Below, in pieces: positions 1-8,164 of a stretch of DNA of 64,000 bases. The DNA is from Streptomyces sp. NBC_01716 (GTDB lineage Bacteria > Actinomycetota > Actinomycetes > Streptomycetales > Streptomycetaceae). The stretch is from contig NZ_CP109181.1 of assembly GCF_036248275.1 (NCBI RefSeq), forward strand, positions 8,370,001 through 8,434,000. The letters run 5' to 3'. Positions within the stretch are counted from its first letter, which is position 1. Every line of letters starts with the position of its first letter. The translations under genes and the position numbers were made by a program. Under the pieces are notes generated by a model. The model was not told the origin of the DNA, did not search any database, and was given only the letters and a program-made list of their open reading frames with translations.

Positions 1-85
1 CCAGATCGAGATCGTCGGAGGGGCCGTTCTGCACGTCCGAGTTCTCGGGCTGGTAGACATCGTCGCCTCGTGACTCGTCGGCCAT
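1..85 (-). CDS. DUF5709-like protein, 5' end only
   Basis: Only the first 28 codons lie in the window; the gene runs off the left edge. The start is an ATG at 85-83 with an AGGA-type ribosome binding site (GGAAAGGATCGAG) just upstream. The visible residues begin MADESRGDDVYQPENSD, an acidic, Asp/Gln/Pro-rich opening typical of the small DUF5709 proteins common in streptomycetes. The function of that family is unknown. The identification rests on a short N-terminus and could be wrong; reading the sequence left of the window would settle it. Confidence 0.6.
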   Translation of the reverse strand, partial: MADESRGDDVYQPENSDVQNGPSDDLDL

Positions 86-210
86 GACTCGATCCTTTCC
101 AGCGCGGGTGCCCGGCCGGGCTCTCGGGAACCTGGAGGGTGAGAAATCGGGGCCACCAGGAACATGACGAGAGGTCTTCAGAATACGCCCGAAATGTCCG
201 CCGGGTCGGG

Positions 211-597
211 TCAGCCGGTTGTCCAGCCGTGCAGAAGGCGGGCGATACCGGCGACGCCGACCGTCCCCGACGCGGCGTCGCGTACGAGAGCGACCGCCGC
301 CTTCGCGGGGTACTCCAGCCGGTGCCCGTGCAGTGAGAGGAACGCCTCGCAGGAGTGCCAGGCGAAGGCCTCGTTGGAGTGCTCCAGACAGGGCAGCCGG
401 CTGAGGGTCTGGAGCAGCGCGGCGGCCTTGAGGTGCGGGGAGCCGTAGATGTCCCGGTCCATGGCGCGCGCGTAGACGCGGGCCACCGCCGCGTGGAGAG
501 GGCCGTAGTCGTCGACCTGGGGGTCGCGGGGCAGCAGTTCGGCCGCGTGCAGCAGGTAGGACACATCGATCTTCGGCTCGGGCTCGCTCGCGCTCAC
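211..597 (-). CDS. Fic/Doc-like toxin of a toxin-antitoxin pair (degenerate Fic motif)
   Basis: A 128-residue protein with the size and helical pattern of the Doc toxins. Its start overlaps the stop of the upstream antitoxin gene by 4 bases (594-597), so the two are translationally coupled. Classical Doc/Fic enzymes transfer a phosphate or AMP using an HxFxDGNKR loop. The corresponding stretch here reads LPCLEHSNEAF (about residues 70-80), so the catalytic His, the Phe and the Gly-Asn-Lys core are not conserved, while the flanking helix (FAWHSCEAFLSLHG) still resembles the family. Either this is a divergent streptomycete subfamily with other chemistry or it is a catalytically dead relative. 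The pairing with a small antitoxin-like gene is the main support for the call. Confidence 0.65.
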   Translation of the reverse strand: MSASEPEPKIDVSYLLHAAELLPRDPQVDDYGPLHAAVARVYARAMDRDIYGSPHLKAAALLQTLSRLPCLEHSNEAFAWHSCEAFLSLHGHRLEYPAKAAVALVRDAASGTVGVAGIARLLHGWTTG

Positions 598-896
598 GCG
601 GCGTGGCCCCGGTCGCGCTCGTTGAGTTCCCGCCGGGCCCGCCGGTCGGCGGCGCGCTGCTCGGGCGTGGGGTCGATCGCGCTCGGCTCGGCGTCGAACG
701 CGTCGCCGGCGCGGTCCATCGACGTCTTGAAGCCTTCGAGGAAGGTGTTCTCCACGGCGGTGGCGCGGTCGTACGCGGCCGACAGGATGTACTCCTGGAG
801 GCTGACACCGGCGGCCTTGGCCGCGGCGACGATCGCGGCCCGCTGTCCGGGATCGGGGAAGCGCAGGCTCATGGCCGCGGCCTTGGATTCGCTCAT
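594..896 (-). CDS. Antitoxin of the Fic/Doc-like pair
   Basis: A 100-residue protein starting at MSESKAAAMSLRFPDPGQ. An upstream extension to 995 is open but has no codon bias and covers the promoter region, so the ATG at 896 is preferred. The N-terminus (residues about 8-45) resembles a ribbon-helix-helix or DUF1778-like DNA-binding segment, and the C-terminus is charged and probably wraps the toxin. It is the first gene of the two-gene operon and ends inside the toxin start codon. Antitoxins of this kind usually repress their own promoter, which would lie in 897-1011, shared with the divergent GntR gene. Confidence 0.65.
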   Translation of the reverse strand: MSESKAAAMSLRFPDPGQRAAIVAAAKAAGVSLQEYILSAAYDRATAVENTFLEGFKTSMDRAGDAFDAEPSAIDPTPEQRAADRRARRELNERDRGHAA

Positions 897-975
897 GGGC
901 GTGAAGCTACCACTGATACCGCTGCCACCACAGGCCGAGAATGATCGAAGCGTCCAAAAGTCGTTGTCGTGAGCA

Positions 976-1010
976 TTGACACCGCGAGAGATCAAGTGAT
1001 CTATTCACTT
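976..1010 (+). promoter_or_regulatory. Leaderless promoter with GntR-type operator
   Basis: A -35 element TTGACA at 976-981 is followed after 17-18 bases by a weak -10 (ATCTAT/TCTATT, 999-1005). The inverted repeat AAGTGA-N5-TCACTT (994-999 and 1005-1010) covers the -10. The ATG of the FadR-like regulator is at 1012, with no room for a Shine-Dalgarno sequence, so the transcript is probably leaderless. The position of the palindrome fits autorepression. Confidence 0.6.
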
Positions 1011-1011
1011 C

Positions 1012-1737
1012 ATGAGTCGCAGTGAGTTGTCGTTGTCCGAGCGCCTGGCGGACAACATCGTCGAGATCATCCGCTCGGAACGCCTCGGTCACGGAGACGC
1101 CCTGGCGTCCTCCCGTGACCTCGCCCGCCGCTTCGGCGTCACCACACCCACGGTGCGCGAGGCGCTGCGCAGGCTGGAGGCGACCGGCGTGGTGGAGTTC
1201 CGGCACGGTTCCGGCACGTACGTGGGCCCGGGTATCGGGCGCCGGCTGATGGCCAACCCCCATCTGCCGCGCAGCACCCGCTCCTCGGTGCTGGAGCTGG
1301 TCGAGGCCCGGCTGGTCCTGGAGCCGGCCGTCGCGGCCGCGGCGGCGAACGTGCGGATGGCCGAAGCCGTACGGGACTTGGAGTCGGCGGCCTCCAACGC
1401 GCTGCATCCGCCGGAGGAATCGCTGCGGCAGTCCGTGCACTTCCATGTGGCGCTGGCGGCGGCGAGCGGCAACTCCCTTCTGCGTGAGGCCGTCGAGGCC
1501 CTGCTCCAGGTCCGGGCCAGGGACCAGGTGGAGATCCGGCACCGGTACAACGACCGGGCCCGGGACCACGCCGAGCACCTGGAGATCCTCGACGCGGTCC
1601 GCGACGGAGACGCGGCGGCGGCCGAGCGGCTGACCCGTACGCATCTGGCGGCGATCCGCGACGCGGTCCGCACGGCCGACTTCCCGGTGGACGAGCCGGA
1701 CGCCGGTCTCGCGCTCCCGGAAGGAGGCCGGCTGTGA
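1012..1737 (+). CDS. FadR-subfamily GntR transcriptional regulator
   Basis: A 241-residue regulator. Residues about 8-75 form the GntR winged helix, with LADNIVEIIRSERLGHGDALASSRDLARRFGV split by the usual turn, then the recognition helix TTPTVREALRRLEATGVVEF. Residues 85-225 are an all-helical FCD ligand domain (VEARLVLEPAVAAAAA, then His-containing helices such as FHVALAAASGN) that normally binds a carboxylated ligand, often through a metal. The gene overlaps the next gene by 4 bases (GTGA), so it heads an operon with the creatininase-family hydrolase, and probably the esterase and AbgT transporter. A palindrome over its own promoter suggests autoregulation. The ligand is unknown; a product linked to the hydrolase or transporter is likely. 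Confidence 0.9.
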   Translation: MSRSELSLSERLADNIVEIIRSERLGHGDALASSRDLARRFGVTTPTVREALRRLEATGVVEFRHGSGTYVGPGIGRRLMANPHLPRSTRSSVLELVEARLVLEPAVAAAAANVRMAEAVRDLESAASNALHPPEESLRQSVHFHVALAAASGNSLLREAVEALLQVRARDQVEIRHRYNDRARDHAEHLEILDAVRDGDAAAAERLTRTHLAAIRDAVRTADFPVDEPDAGLALPEGGRL

Positions 1738-2519
1738 ACCCCGTACCGTCCTCCCCCCAACACTCCCCGCGCCTCGGCGAGATGACGACCCTGGAGGCGG
1801 CCGAAGCCGTGACGTCCAGCCCGGTCGTGATCCTGCCGGCCGGCGCCTTCGAGCAGCACGGCCCGGGGATGCCGATGGCGACGGACACCCTCCGCGCGGA
1901 GTCCGTGGTCGACCTGGTGGCCGCCGAACTCGGCGGGCGCGCGGTGATCGGCCCCTCCCTGCCGGTCGGGGTCTCCCCCCACCATCTGGCGTTCGCCGGT
2001 ACGGTGACGCTCTCCACGACGACGTTCGCCGCCGTCGTACGGGAGTACGTCGACAGCCTGTACCGGCACGGCTGGCGGAAGATCCTCGTCGTGACCGGCC
2101 ACGGCGGCAACAACGCCACCCTGTCCACGGTCGCGCAGGACCTGCTCGTCACCCGGCCCGACCTCGAGTTCGCGTGGACGCCGCTCACCGCGCTGGCGCC
2201 CGAGGCCGTGGCGGACATGCGCGTCGGCGAGGTGCACGGACACAGCGGTGAGGCCGAGACGGCCCAGATGCTGTACCTCGCGCCTCATCTCGTGCACAAC
2301 GACCTGCTCACACCCGGATCGACGGCCACCGCCGATCTCGATCCGCTCTCCCGGCTCTCCAGGCGCGGCCACCCCGCGCTCGCGGTGAGCTACGACCGGC
2401 TGAGCTCCATCGGCGTGCTCGGCGACCCGCGCCGGGCCACCGCCGCCGCGGGGCAGGCGATCGTGGACACAGCCGTGTCCCGCATCGTGTCTTTCGTCAA
2501 GGAGTGGCTGGACGCCTAG
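1734..2519 (+). CDS. Creatininase-family amidohydrolase
   Basis: A 261-residue protein with a GTG start overlapping the regulator stop. The family contains metal-dependent hydrolases of cyclic or linear amides (creatininase, FAPy deformylase and the MftE mycofactocin peptidase). Visible metal and active-site motifs are PAGAFEQHGPGMPMATDT (E40, H42 and D51 as likely ligands), VTGHGGNN at about residue 120 and the EVHGHSGEAET segment near residue 165, all in family order. The length is normal. There is no mycofactocin cluster nearby, so a MftE role is unlikely. The neighbouring AbgT-type transporter suggests that an imported amide or peptide-like compound is cleaved, which is only a context-based inference. 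Confidence 0.85.
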   Translation: MNPVPSSPQHSPRLGEMTTLEAAEAVTSSPVVILPAGAFEQHGPGMPMATDTLRAESVVDLVAAELGGRAVIGPSLPVGVSPHHLAFAGTVTLSTTTFAAVVREYVDSLYRHGWRKILVVTGHGGNNATLSTVAQDLLVTRPDLEFAWTPLTALAPEAVADMRVGEVHGHSGEAETAQMLYLAPHLVHNDLLTPGSTATADLDPLSRLSRRGHPALAVSYDRLSSIGVLGDPRRATAAAGQAIVDTAVSRIVSFVKEWLDA

Positions 2520-2765
2520 AAGGGCCCCCTCCGGCACATCCGCGCATCCACCACTTCCCGCGTGCGCCGTCCCCCGCCACCGGCGGCGCACGCCCCTCAC
2601 CCGTCACCCCCCCCGTACCCCGCGCGTGGTTCCGCGCGCTGATTTCCCGTACCTCCGTCCCCCGCATCACCGTCCCCGCACTCCCGTCCCCACCTTCACT
2701 TCCCGCACCCGTCATTCCACCCAGCCGTACGCGCGCCCCGCGCCGTACGGCAGAAGGAGCCTGCA
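2520..2765 (+). promoter_or_regulatory. C-rich, G-poor untranslated spacer (rut-like)
   Basis: This 246-base gap between two co-directional genes is conspicuously pyrimidine-rich on the plus strand, especially at 2640-2735, with repeated CCCGTCCCC/CTTCCCGCACCC-type runs and few G. C-rich, G-poor RNA is what the Rho factor binds. No intrinsic hairpin was found. It ends in a good ribosome binding site (AAGGAG, 2754-2759) for the esterase gene. Confidence 0.35.
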
Positions 2766-3794
2766 ATGAAGCAGTCCCCGTTCGGCGGCCGACGCCCGAC
2801 TCCGGGCCGTGCCCGCGCCCTGTTCCGTACCTCGGTGGCCGCGGCCGGACTCGCCCTCGTCGGTTCGGCGTTGGCGCCGGTCACGGCGACCGTCGCCGCG
2901 CCCACGGCCACCGCCTCCGCATCGAACTCCGCGTCGGCCAAGGGCTGCCGGCAGCCCGCGCCCCAGCAGCCGGGCACCAGCGAACTGCGCACCGTCGCGA
3001 GCGGCGGGCTCTCCCGTACGTACCAGCTCCATCTGCCCGCCGACTACACCCCGCGCCGCGACTGGCCCGTCGTGCTGGCCTTCCACGGCAGGGGCAACAC
3101 CGGAGTCGGTACGGAGGAGTTCTCCGGGCTGTCGAACCTGCCCGCGATCGTCGCGTACCCCAACGGCGTCATCGGGACCGGCGACGGCGACCGGCAGGCC
3201 TGGCAGGGCGCGCCGTACGCCGCGGCCGGAGTCGACGACGTCGCCTTCACCGGTGACCTGATCGACGAGTTGCAGGCCACCCTCTGCGTCGACTCACGAC
3301 GCGTATATGCCACCGGCAAGTCGAACGGCGCGGGCTTCACCGGTCTGCTCGCCTGCCGGATGGCCGACCGGATCGCCGCCATCGCCCCCGTGGCCGGCGC
3401 GTTCTACCCCGGGACCGGCGAGAACTGCCGCCCCTCGCGGCCTGTCCCCGTCATCGACTTCCACGGCACGGGCGACGTCACGATCCCCTACGCGGGGGAC
3501 ACCGAGCGCGGTCTGCCCGCCATCCCGGACTGGACCGCCGCGTGGGCCGACCGCAACGACTGCCGCACCCGGCCGCACACGCGCACGATCGAGCCCGACA
3601 TCACGATCACCAGCTACACCGGCTGCGACCGGGGCGCCGATGTGCGCCATGTCGCCATCACGGACGGCGGGCACACCTGGCCCGGCGCCGACAGCTACAG
3701 CGGTGGCGGCTACGTCACCGGGACCATCGAGGCGCACGAGGTGATGTGGCAGTTCCTGCGCCAGCACCGGACCCCGAGATCAGCCGGCCGCTGA
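2766..3794 (+). CDS. Secreted PHB depolymerase/feruloyl-esterase-like hydrolase
   Basis: A 342-residue protein with a long export signal (residues 1 to about 45; positive start, then an Ala/Val/Leu-rich segment). The rest is an alpha/beta hydrolase of the LpqC/poly(3-hydroxybutyrate) depolymerase-feruloyl esterase group. The nucleophile elbow is GKSNG (Ser186), the acid is probably Asp237 in FHGTGDVTIPY, and the base is His303 in GGHTWPG. An oxyanion motif FHGRGN sits at about residue 107. Paired Cys residues suggest an extracellular fold. The ATG at 2766 follows AAGGAGCCTGCA. It probably cleaves acyl esters of plant phenolics or short polyesters outside the cell; the exact substrate cannot be read. 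Confidence 0.85.
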   Translation: MKQSPFGGRRPTPGRARALFRTSVAAAGLALVGSALAPVTATVAAPTATASASNSASAKGCRQPAPQQPGTSELRTVASGGLSRTYQLHLPADYTPRRDWPVVLAFHGRGNTGVGTEEFSGLSNLPAIVAYPNGVIGTGDGDRQAWQGAPYAAAGVDDVAFTGDLIDELQATLCVDSRRVYATGKSNGAGFTGLLACRMADRIAAIAPVAGAFYPGTGENCRPSRPVPVIDFHGTGDVTIPYAGDTERGLPAIPDWTAAWADRNDCRTRPHTRTIEPDITITSYTGCDRGADVRHVAITDGGHTWPGADSYSGGGYVTGTIEAHEVMWQFLRQHRTPRSAGR

Positions 3795-3823
3795 CAGCGG
3801 GAACCGAGTAAGGAGAGCCGCTC

Positions 3824-5401
3824 ATGAGTACTCAGAACCCCGCACCACCAGGTACCCCCGGCACACCGGGCGAGACCCCCGCAGAGCCCCGGCTGCCGCT
3901 GATCATCCGTGCCATGGGCGTCATCGAACGCGCAGGCAACGCCCTTCCCCACCCCTTCTGGCTGTTCTGGATCCTGTCCGGGATCCTCGCCGTCATCAGC
4001 GCCGTGCTCGCGGCGGCGGACGTCTCCGTCGTCTCCCCGGCGGACGACAAGACGGTCACCGTACAGAACCTGCTCAGCGGCGACGGACTCGCCATGGCGG
4101 TCTCGACGATGATCGAGAACTTCGCCACGTTCCCGCCCATGGCGACCATCGTCGTCGTCATCATGGGTGTGGCCGTCGCCGAACGCAGCGGATTCCTCGC
4201 CGCGTTGATGCGGGTCGGCGTCTCGCGCGTACCGGCTTCGTGGGTCGTGTTCGCCGTGGCCTTCGCGGGCACGGTCGCCCATGTCGCCTCCGCCGCCGCC
4301 TACATCATCCTCGTGCCGCTCGGCGGTCTGGCCTTCCGCGCGGTGGGCCGCTCGCCGATCCTCGGCATCGTGGTCGCGTACACCGCGATCGCCTCCGGGT
4401 ACGACGCCAGCCCGCTGCCCACGCCCAACGACGCCATCTTCGCGGGCATCACCACGGCCGCCGCGCAGATCGTCGGCGGGGACGGCGCGTACGTGTCGCC
4501 GCTGAGCAACTGGTTCTTCAACATCGCCTCCTCGTTCCTGCTCGCCGTCGTGATCACGCTGGTGACCAAGTACGTGCTCAGCAAGCGGCCCGACCTGGAC
4601 GCCGATCCGGACGCCGACCTGGACGACCTGGGCCAACTCACCCTCAGCGACCGGGAACGCTCCGCGCTGCGCCGCGCCGTGTGCACGCTGCTCGCGGCCG
4701 TCGTGGTCCTGACGGCGGCGCTTCTGCCGACCTCCTCCCCGCTGCGGGGCGACGGCGGCAGCATCGTGGAATCCCCCTTCCTGGACGGCATCGCGGCCGT
4801 CGTCGCCTTCCTCTTCGGACTGGTGGGCATCGTCTACGGCCTGCGCTCCGGCTCGATCAAGAAGGCCGCCGACGTACCGAGGCTGATGGGCGAGGGCATC
4901 AAGCAGATGGCGCCCGTGCTGGTGCTCTTCTTCGCGATCGCCCAGTTCCTCGCGTACTTCGACTGGACCCACCTGGGCGATGTGCTCGCGGTCAGGGCGG
5001 CGGAGGCGCTCCAGTCCAGCGGACTGCCGATCGTGGTGGTCTTCCTGCTGATCCTGCTCCTGCTGACGCTGGTGAACGTGATGGTGACCAGCGGTTCGGC
5101 GATGTGGGCACTGGCGGCGCCGGTGCTCGTCCCGATGCTGATGCTGGTGAGTGTGCCGGCGGAGACGACGCAGGCGCTGTTCCGGATCGCGGACTCCGGG
5201 TCCACGGCCATCACCCCGATGAGCCCGTACTTCATCATGGCGCTCGGCTTCCTCCAGCGGTACCGGAAGAGCGCGGGCATCGGCACGCTCGCCTCGTACA
5301 CGCTGCCGCTCGCCGTCGTGATGACGGTGGCCTGGACGCTGCTGTTCCTGGCGTGGTGGGCGTTCGGTATACCGCTGGGTCCGGGAGCGCCGGTGCGCTG
5401 A
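3824..5401 (+). CDS. AbgT-family transporter
   Basis: A 525-residue membrane protein with about a dozen hydrophobic helices, the first at about residues 45-65 (FWLFWILSGILAVISAVLAA). It matches the AbgT family (p-aminobenzoyl-glutamate importer AbgT of E. coli and the MtrF efflux pump): an N-terminal AMGVIERAGNALPHPFWLFW segment, paired re-entrant loops, and conserved SPLPTPNDAIFAGI-like and STAITPMSPYFIMALGF regions (the last near residue 465). It starts 29 bases after the esterase gene with AAGGAGAGCCGCTC before ATG. Family members either import p-aminobenzoyl-glutamate, a folate breakdown product, or expel sulfonamides. The amidohydrolase upstream makes import and cleavage of an amide plausible, but the direction cannot be decided from sequence. 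Confidence 0.9.
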   Translation: MSTQNPAPPGTPGTPGETPAEPRLPLIIRAMGVIERAGNALPHPFWLFWILSGILAVISAVLAAADVSVVSPADDKTVTVQNLLSGDGLAMAVSTMIENFATFPPMATIVVVIMGVAVAERSGFLAALMRVGVSRVPASWVVFAVAFAGTVAHVASAAAYIILVPLGGLAFRAVGRSPILGIVVAYTAIASGYDASPLPTPNDAIFAGITTAAAQIVGGDGAYVSPLSNWFFNIASSFLLAVVITLVTKYVLSKRPDLDADPDADLDDLGQLTLSDRERSALRRAVCTLLAAVVVLTAALLPTSSPLRGDGGSIVESPFLDGIAAVVAFLFGLVGIVYGLRSGSIKKAADVPRLMGEGIKQMAPVLVLFFAIAQFLAYFDWTHLGDVLAVRAAEALQSSGLPIVVVFLLILLLLTLVNVMVTSGSAMWALAAPVLVPMLMLVSVPAETTQALFRIADSGSTAITPMSPYFIMALGFLQRYRKSAGIGTLASYTLPLAVVMTVAWTLLFLAWWAFGIPLGPGAPVR

Positions 5402-5435
5402 TCGCAGGCCAGGCCGGCCCCGCCCGTACGCAGGA

Positions 5436-5463
5436 TGGCCCCGCCCGCGTACAGGCGGGGCCA
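5436..5463. terminator. Bidirectional terminator hairpin
   Basis: A perfect 10-bp stem, TGGCCCCGCC (5436-5445) with GGCGGGGCCA (5454-5463), and an 8-base loop lies between the convergent AbgT and EF-G-like genes, so it can end both transcripts. Confidence 0.8.
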
Positions 5464-5476
5464 CCGCTTTCAGGCG

Positions 5477-7591
5477 CTACCGGCGCGCGGCCGGTTCGGA
5501 CGGCGCGGCCGGGGCCGGGGCGTAGCCCGTCGGGCGGGCCGTGAACGTGCCACGGCCCCGCGTGCGGCTGCGCAACCGCGTCGCGTAGCCGAACAGTTCG
5601 GCCAGCGGCACCGTCGCGGTGACCACGGCCGTACCCGCCCGTGCCGTCGAGCCCGAGACCCGGCCGCGCCGGGCCGCCAGGTCGCCGAGCACCCCGCCGA
5701 CGGCGTCGTCGGGGACGGTCACGGTGACCTCGACCACCGGTTCCAGCAGCACCATCGTGCCGGCCCGCAGTGCCTCGCGGAGCGCGAGCCGTCCCGCCGT
5801 ACGGAACGCCATCTCCGACGAGTCCTTCGGATGGGTCGCCCCGTCGGTCAGGGTGACCCGTACCCCGGTCACCGGGTGACCGCCGAGCGGCCCCTCGGCG
5901 AGCGCGTCCCGGCAGCCGGCCTCGACCGCCCGTACGTACTCCTGCGGCACGCGTCCGCCGACGACGGCCGACCGGAACTCGAAGCCGCCCCGGTCGTCCG
6001 GAGCCGCCGCCTCCAACGGCTCGGTGTCGAGGACGACATGCGCGAACTGCCCGGCGCCGCCGTCCTGTTTGACGTGCCGGTACACCAGCCCCGACACCCC
6101 GCGCCCGACCGTCTCCCGGTAGGCCACCTGCGGCCGGCCGACTCCGACGTCCAGCCCGTGGGCGCGGCGGATCTTCTCCACCGCGACCTCCAGGTGCAGC
6201 TCACCCATTCCCGACAGCACCGTCTGGCCGGTCTCGGAGTCGGTCCGTACGGCCAGCGAGGGATCCTCCTCGACCAGCCGTACCAGCGCCGTCACCAGCC
6301 GGTCGATGTCGGTGCGTCTGCGCGCCTCGACGGCGACGGAGACCACCGGATCCGCGACCGCCGGCGGTTCGAGGACCAGGGGAGCCGACGGCAGGCACAG
6401 GGTGGCACCCGCGCGGGCGGCCTTCACCCCGATCACGGCGACGATGTCCCCGGCGACCGCCCGGTCCACCTCCGCGTGACGATCGGCCTGGACCCGCAGG
6501 ATCCGGCTGATCCGTTCCGTACGCCGCGTGCCCACGTCCAGCACCGCCTCTCCCTTTCCGACCGTTCCCGAATAGACCCGCAGATACGTCAGCCGGCCCG
6601 TGGAGGTCGAGTTGACCTTGAACACCAGCGCCGCGAACGGCCCCGCCGGGTCGGCGGCCCGCTCCTGCTCCTCGCCGCCCAGCGTGCCGCGCACCGCCGG
6701 TACGTCCAGCGGCGACGGCAGATAGGCGACGACCGCCTCCAGCAGCGGTTCGATCCCGCGGTTGCGGTACGCCGAACCGCACAGCACCACGACACCCTCG
6801 CCGGTACGGGTCAGGTCACGCAGCGCGGTGGCCAACGTCCTTGCGGAGAGCGTCGATTCCGCGCAGAACTCTTCCAGCGCGAGAGGATGCAGCTCCGCGA
6901 CCGCCTCCTCCAGCACCCGGCGGCGCCGCAGCGCCTCCGCCACCAGGGAGCCGGGCACGGGGCCCTCCTCGTAGGAGTCGGTGGCGCCGCCCGACCAGAG
7001 ATGCGCGCGCATCCGGAGCAGGTCCACCACACCGGTGAAGCCGTCCTCGCTGCCGATCGGCAACTGCACCACCAGCGGCGCCGGATGCAGCCGCCGGCGG
7101 ATCGATTCGACGGCCGCGTCGAGATCGGCCCCGGCGCGGTCCAGCTTGTTGACGAACGCGATCCGGGGCACGCCGTGCCGGTCCGCCTGCCGCCACACCG
7201 ACTCACTCTGCGGCTCGACCCCCGCGACCGCGTCGAACACCGCGACGGCGCCGTCGAGTACGCGCAGCGAACGCTCCACCTCGTCGGCGAAGTCGACGTG
7301 GCCCGGCGTGTCGATGAGGTTGATCCGGTGGCCGTTCCAGGCGCAGCTGACGGCCGCGGCGAAGATGGTGATGCCGCGGTCGCGCTCCTGGGAGTCGAAG
7401 TCCGTGACGGTCGTGCCGTCATGGACCTCGCCACGCTTGTGGGTGGTGCCGGTGAGGTAGAGGATCCGCTCGGTGACGGTGGTCTTGCCGGCGTCCACAT
7501 GGGCGAGGATGCCCAGGTTCCGGACGGCGGTGAGCGGGTTGGTGAGCGCGGTGGTGGGTTGACCGGGTTGACGGTGCAGATCGGTACGCAC
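5477..7591 (-). CDS. Elongation factor G-like translational GTPase (second-copy type)
   Basis: A 704-residue protein with all EF-G domains. The GTPase domain has AHVDAGKTT (residues 30-38, G1), DRGITI (T75, G2), DTPGH (94-98, G3), NKLD (148-151, G4) and GSAYRNRG (G5). Domain II, domain III (LSGMGELHLEVAVEKI), domain IV (VAYRETVGR onwards) and a C-terminal domain V (VTVTVPDDAVGGVLGDLAARRGRVSG) follow. It is not in a str operon (rpsL-rpsG-fusA-tuf), so it is probably a paralogue of housekeeping EF-G, of the kind streptomycetes carry in addition. Roles of such copies include ribosome recycling, stress translation and drug (fusidate or tetracycline) resistance; none can be chosen here. The start is GTG at 7591. 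Confidence 0.88.
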   Translation of the reverse strand: MRTDLHRQPGQPTTALTNPLTAVRNLGILAHVDAGKTTVTERILYLTGTTHKRGEVHDGTTVTDFDSQERDRGITIFAAAVSCAWNGHRINLIDTPGHVDFADEVERSLRVLDGAVAVFDAVAGVEPQSESVWRQADRHGVPRIAFVNKLDRAGADLDAAVESIRRRLHPAPLVVQLPIGSEDGFTGVVDLLRMRAHLWSGGATDSYEEGPVPGSLVAEALRRRRVLEEAVAELHPLALEEFCAESTLSARTLATALRDLTRTGEGVVVLCGSAYRNRGIEPLLEAVVAYLPSPLDVPAVRGTLGGEEQERAADPAGPFAALVFKVNSTSTGRLTYLRVYSGTVGKGEAVLDVGTRRTERISRILRVQADRHAEVDRAVAGDIVAVIGVKAARAGATLCLPSAPLVLEPPAVADPVVSVAVEARRRTDIDRLVTALVRLVEEDPSLAVRTDSETGQTVLSGMGELHLEVAVEKIRRAHGLDVGVGRPQVAYRETVGRGVSGLVYRHVKQDGGAGQFAHVVLDTEPLEAAAPDDRGGFEFRSAVVGGRVPQEYVRAVEAGCRDALAEGPLGGHPVTGVRVTLTDGATHPKDSSEMAFRTAGRLALREALRAGTMVLLEPVVEVTVTVPDDAVGGVLGDLAARRGRVSGSTARAGTAVVTATVPLAELFGYATRLRSRTRGRGTFTARPTGYAPAPAAPSEPAARR

Positions 7592-8164
7592 GGCCCGTGG
7601 CCTTTCGGGTGATCAGGGGAAAAGGGCGACGCGATTGCCGGGACGAACCACACCGACGCGCGAGAACGCTCCTGGGCGAAGCCCGGCGGAGCCGCACGCG
7701 CGACGGACTGACGGCGTGTCAGATGTTCGTCGCGGACATCGTCCGGGACCGGCCGCGCAGCCGGCGCCGGGCGCCGCGAGACACCAGGATCACCTCGTAC
7801 CGTGCCGGGGGAACGACAACAGCGGTGCGGTAGCGCACGGCCGGTCTCCCCTCACTGGTCACGGAGCGCGCGCCACGACAGTGTGTGCGGCGCGCGATGT
7901 CGAGGTGAGTGTACTGAGAGGGGTGCGGCGACCGCACCGCCTTTTTGACAGTCAAGGCTGCCGGGTCCCGTACGTTCATCGTCGGCAATTTCCCTTCGGT
8001 CTTCGGTTCATGACGCGGATCGGTCAATAATTTCCAGTTCCCTGTCTTGCCGGTGGACAGTCATGTCCCTACGTTGGGGGCCGCACCGTACGACGTACCC
8101 CGCATGCCGCCGCATGCCGCTCTTCCCCGCACCTCCACACACAGAGCCGATTGCGAGGAACCCC
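7592..8164. other. Long intergenic region without a supported gene
   Basis: This 573-base gap separates the divergent EF-G-like and glycosidase genes and should carry both promoters. The stretch 7980-8045 is locally AT-richer than its surroundings. TTGACA at 7945-7950 (plus strand) is a possible -35 with no convincing -10. A minus-strand frame (8027-7719, TTG start) is open for 102 codons but has mixed third positions and no family resemblance, so it is not called. No repeat or RNA gene was seen. Confidence 0.4.

Noticed and set aside
7719..8027. Possible small minus-strand gene upstream of the EF-G-like gene
   Set aside because: TTG start without a ribosome binding site, mixed third positions and no recognisable family.
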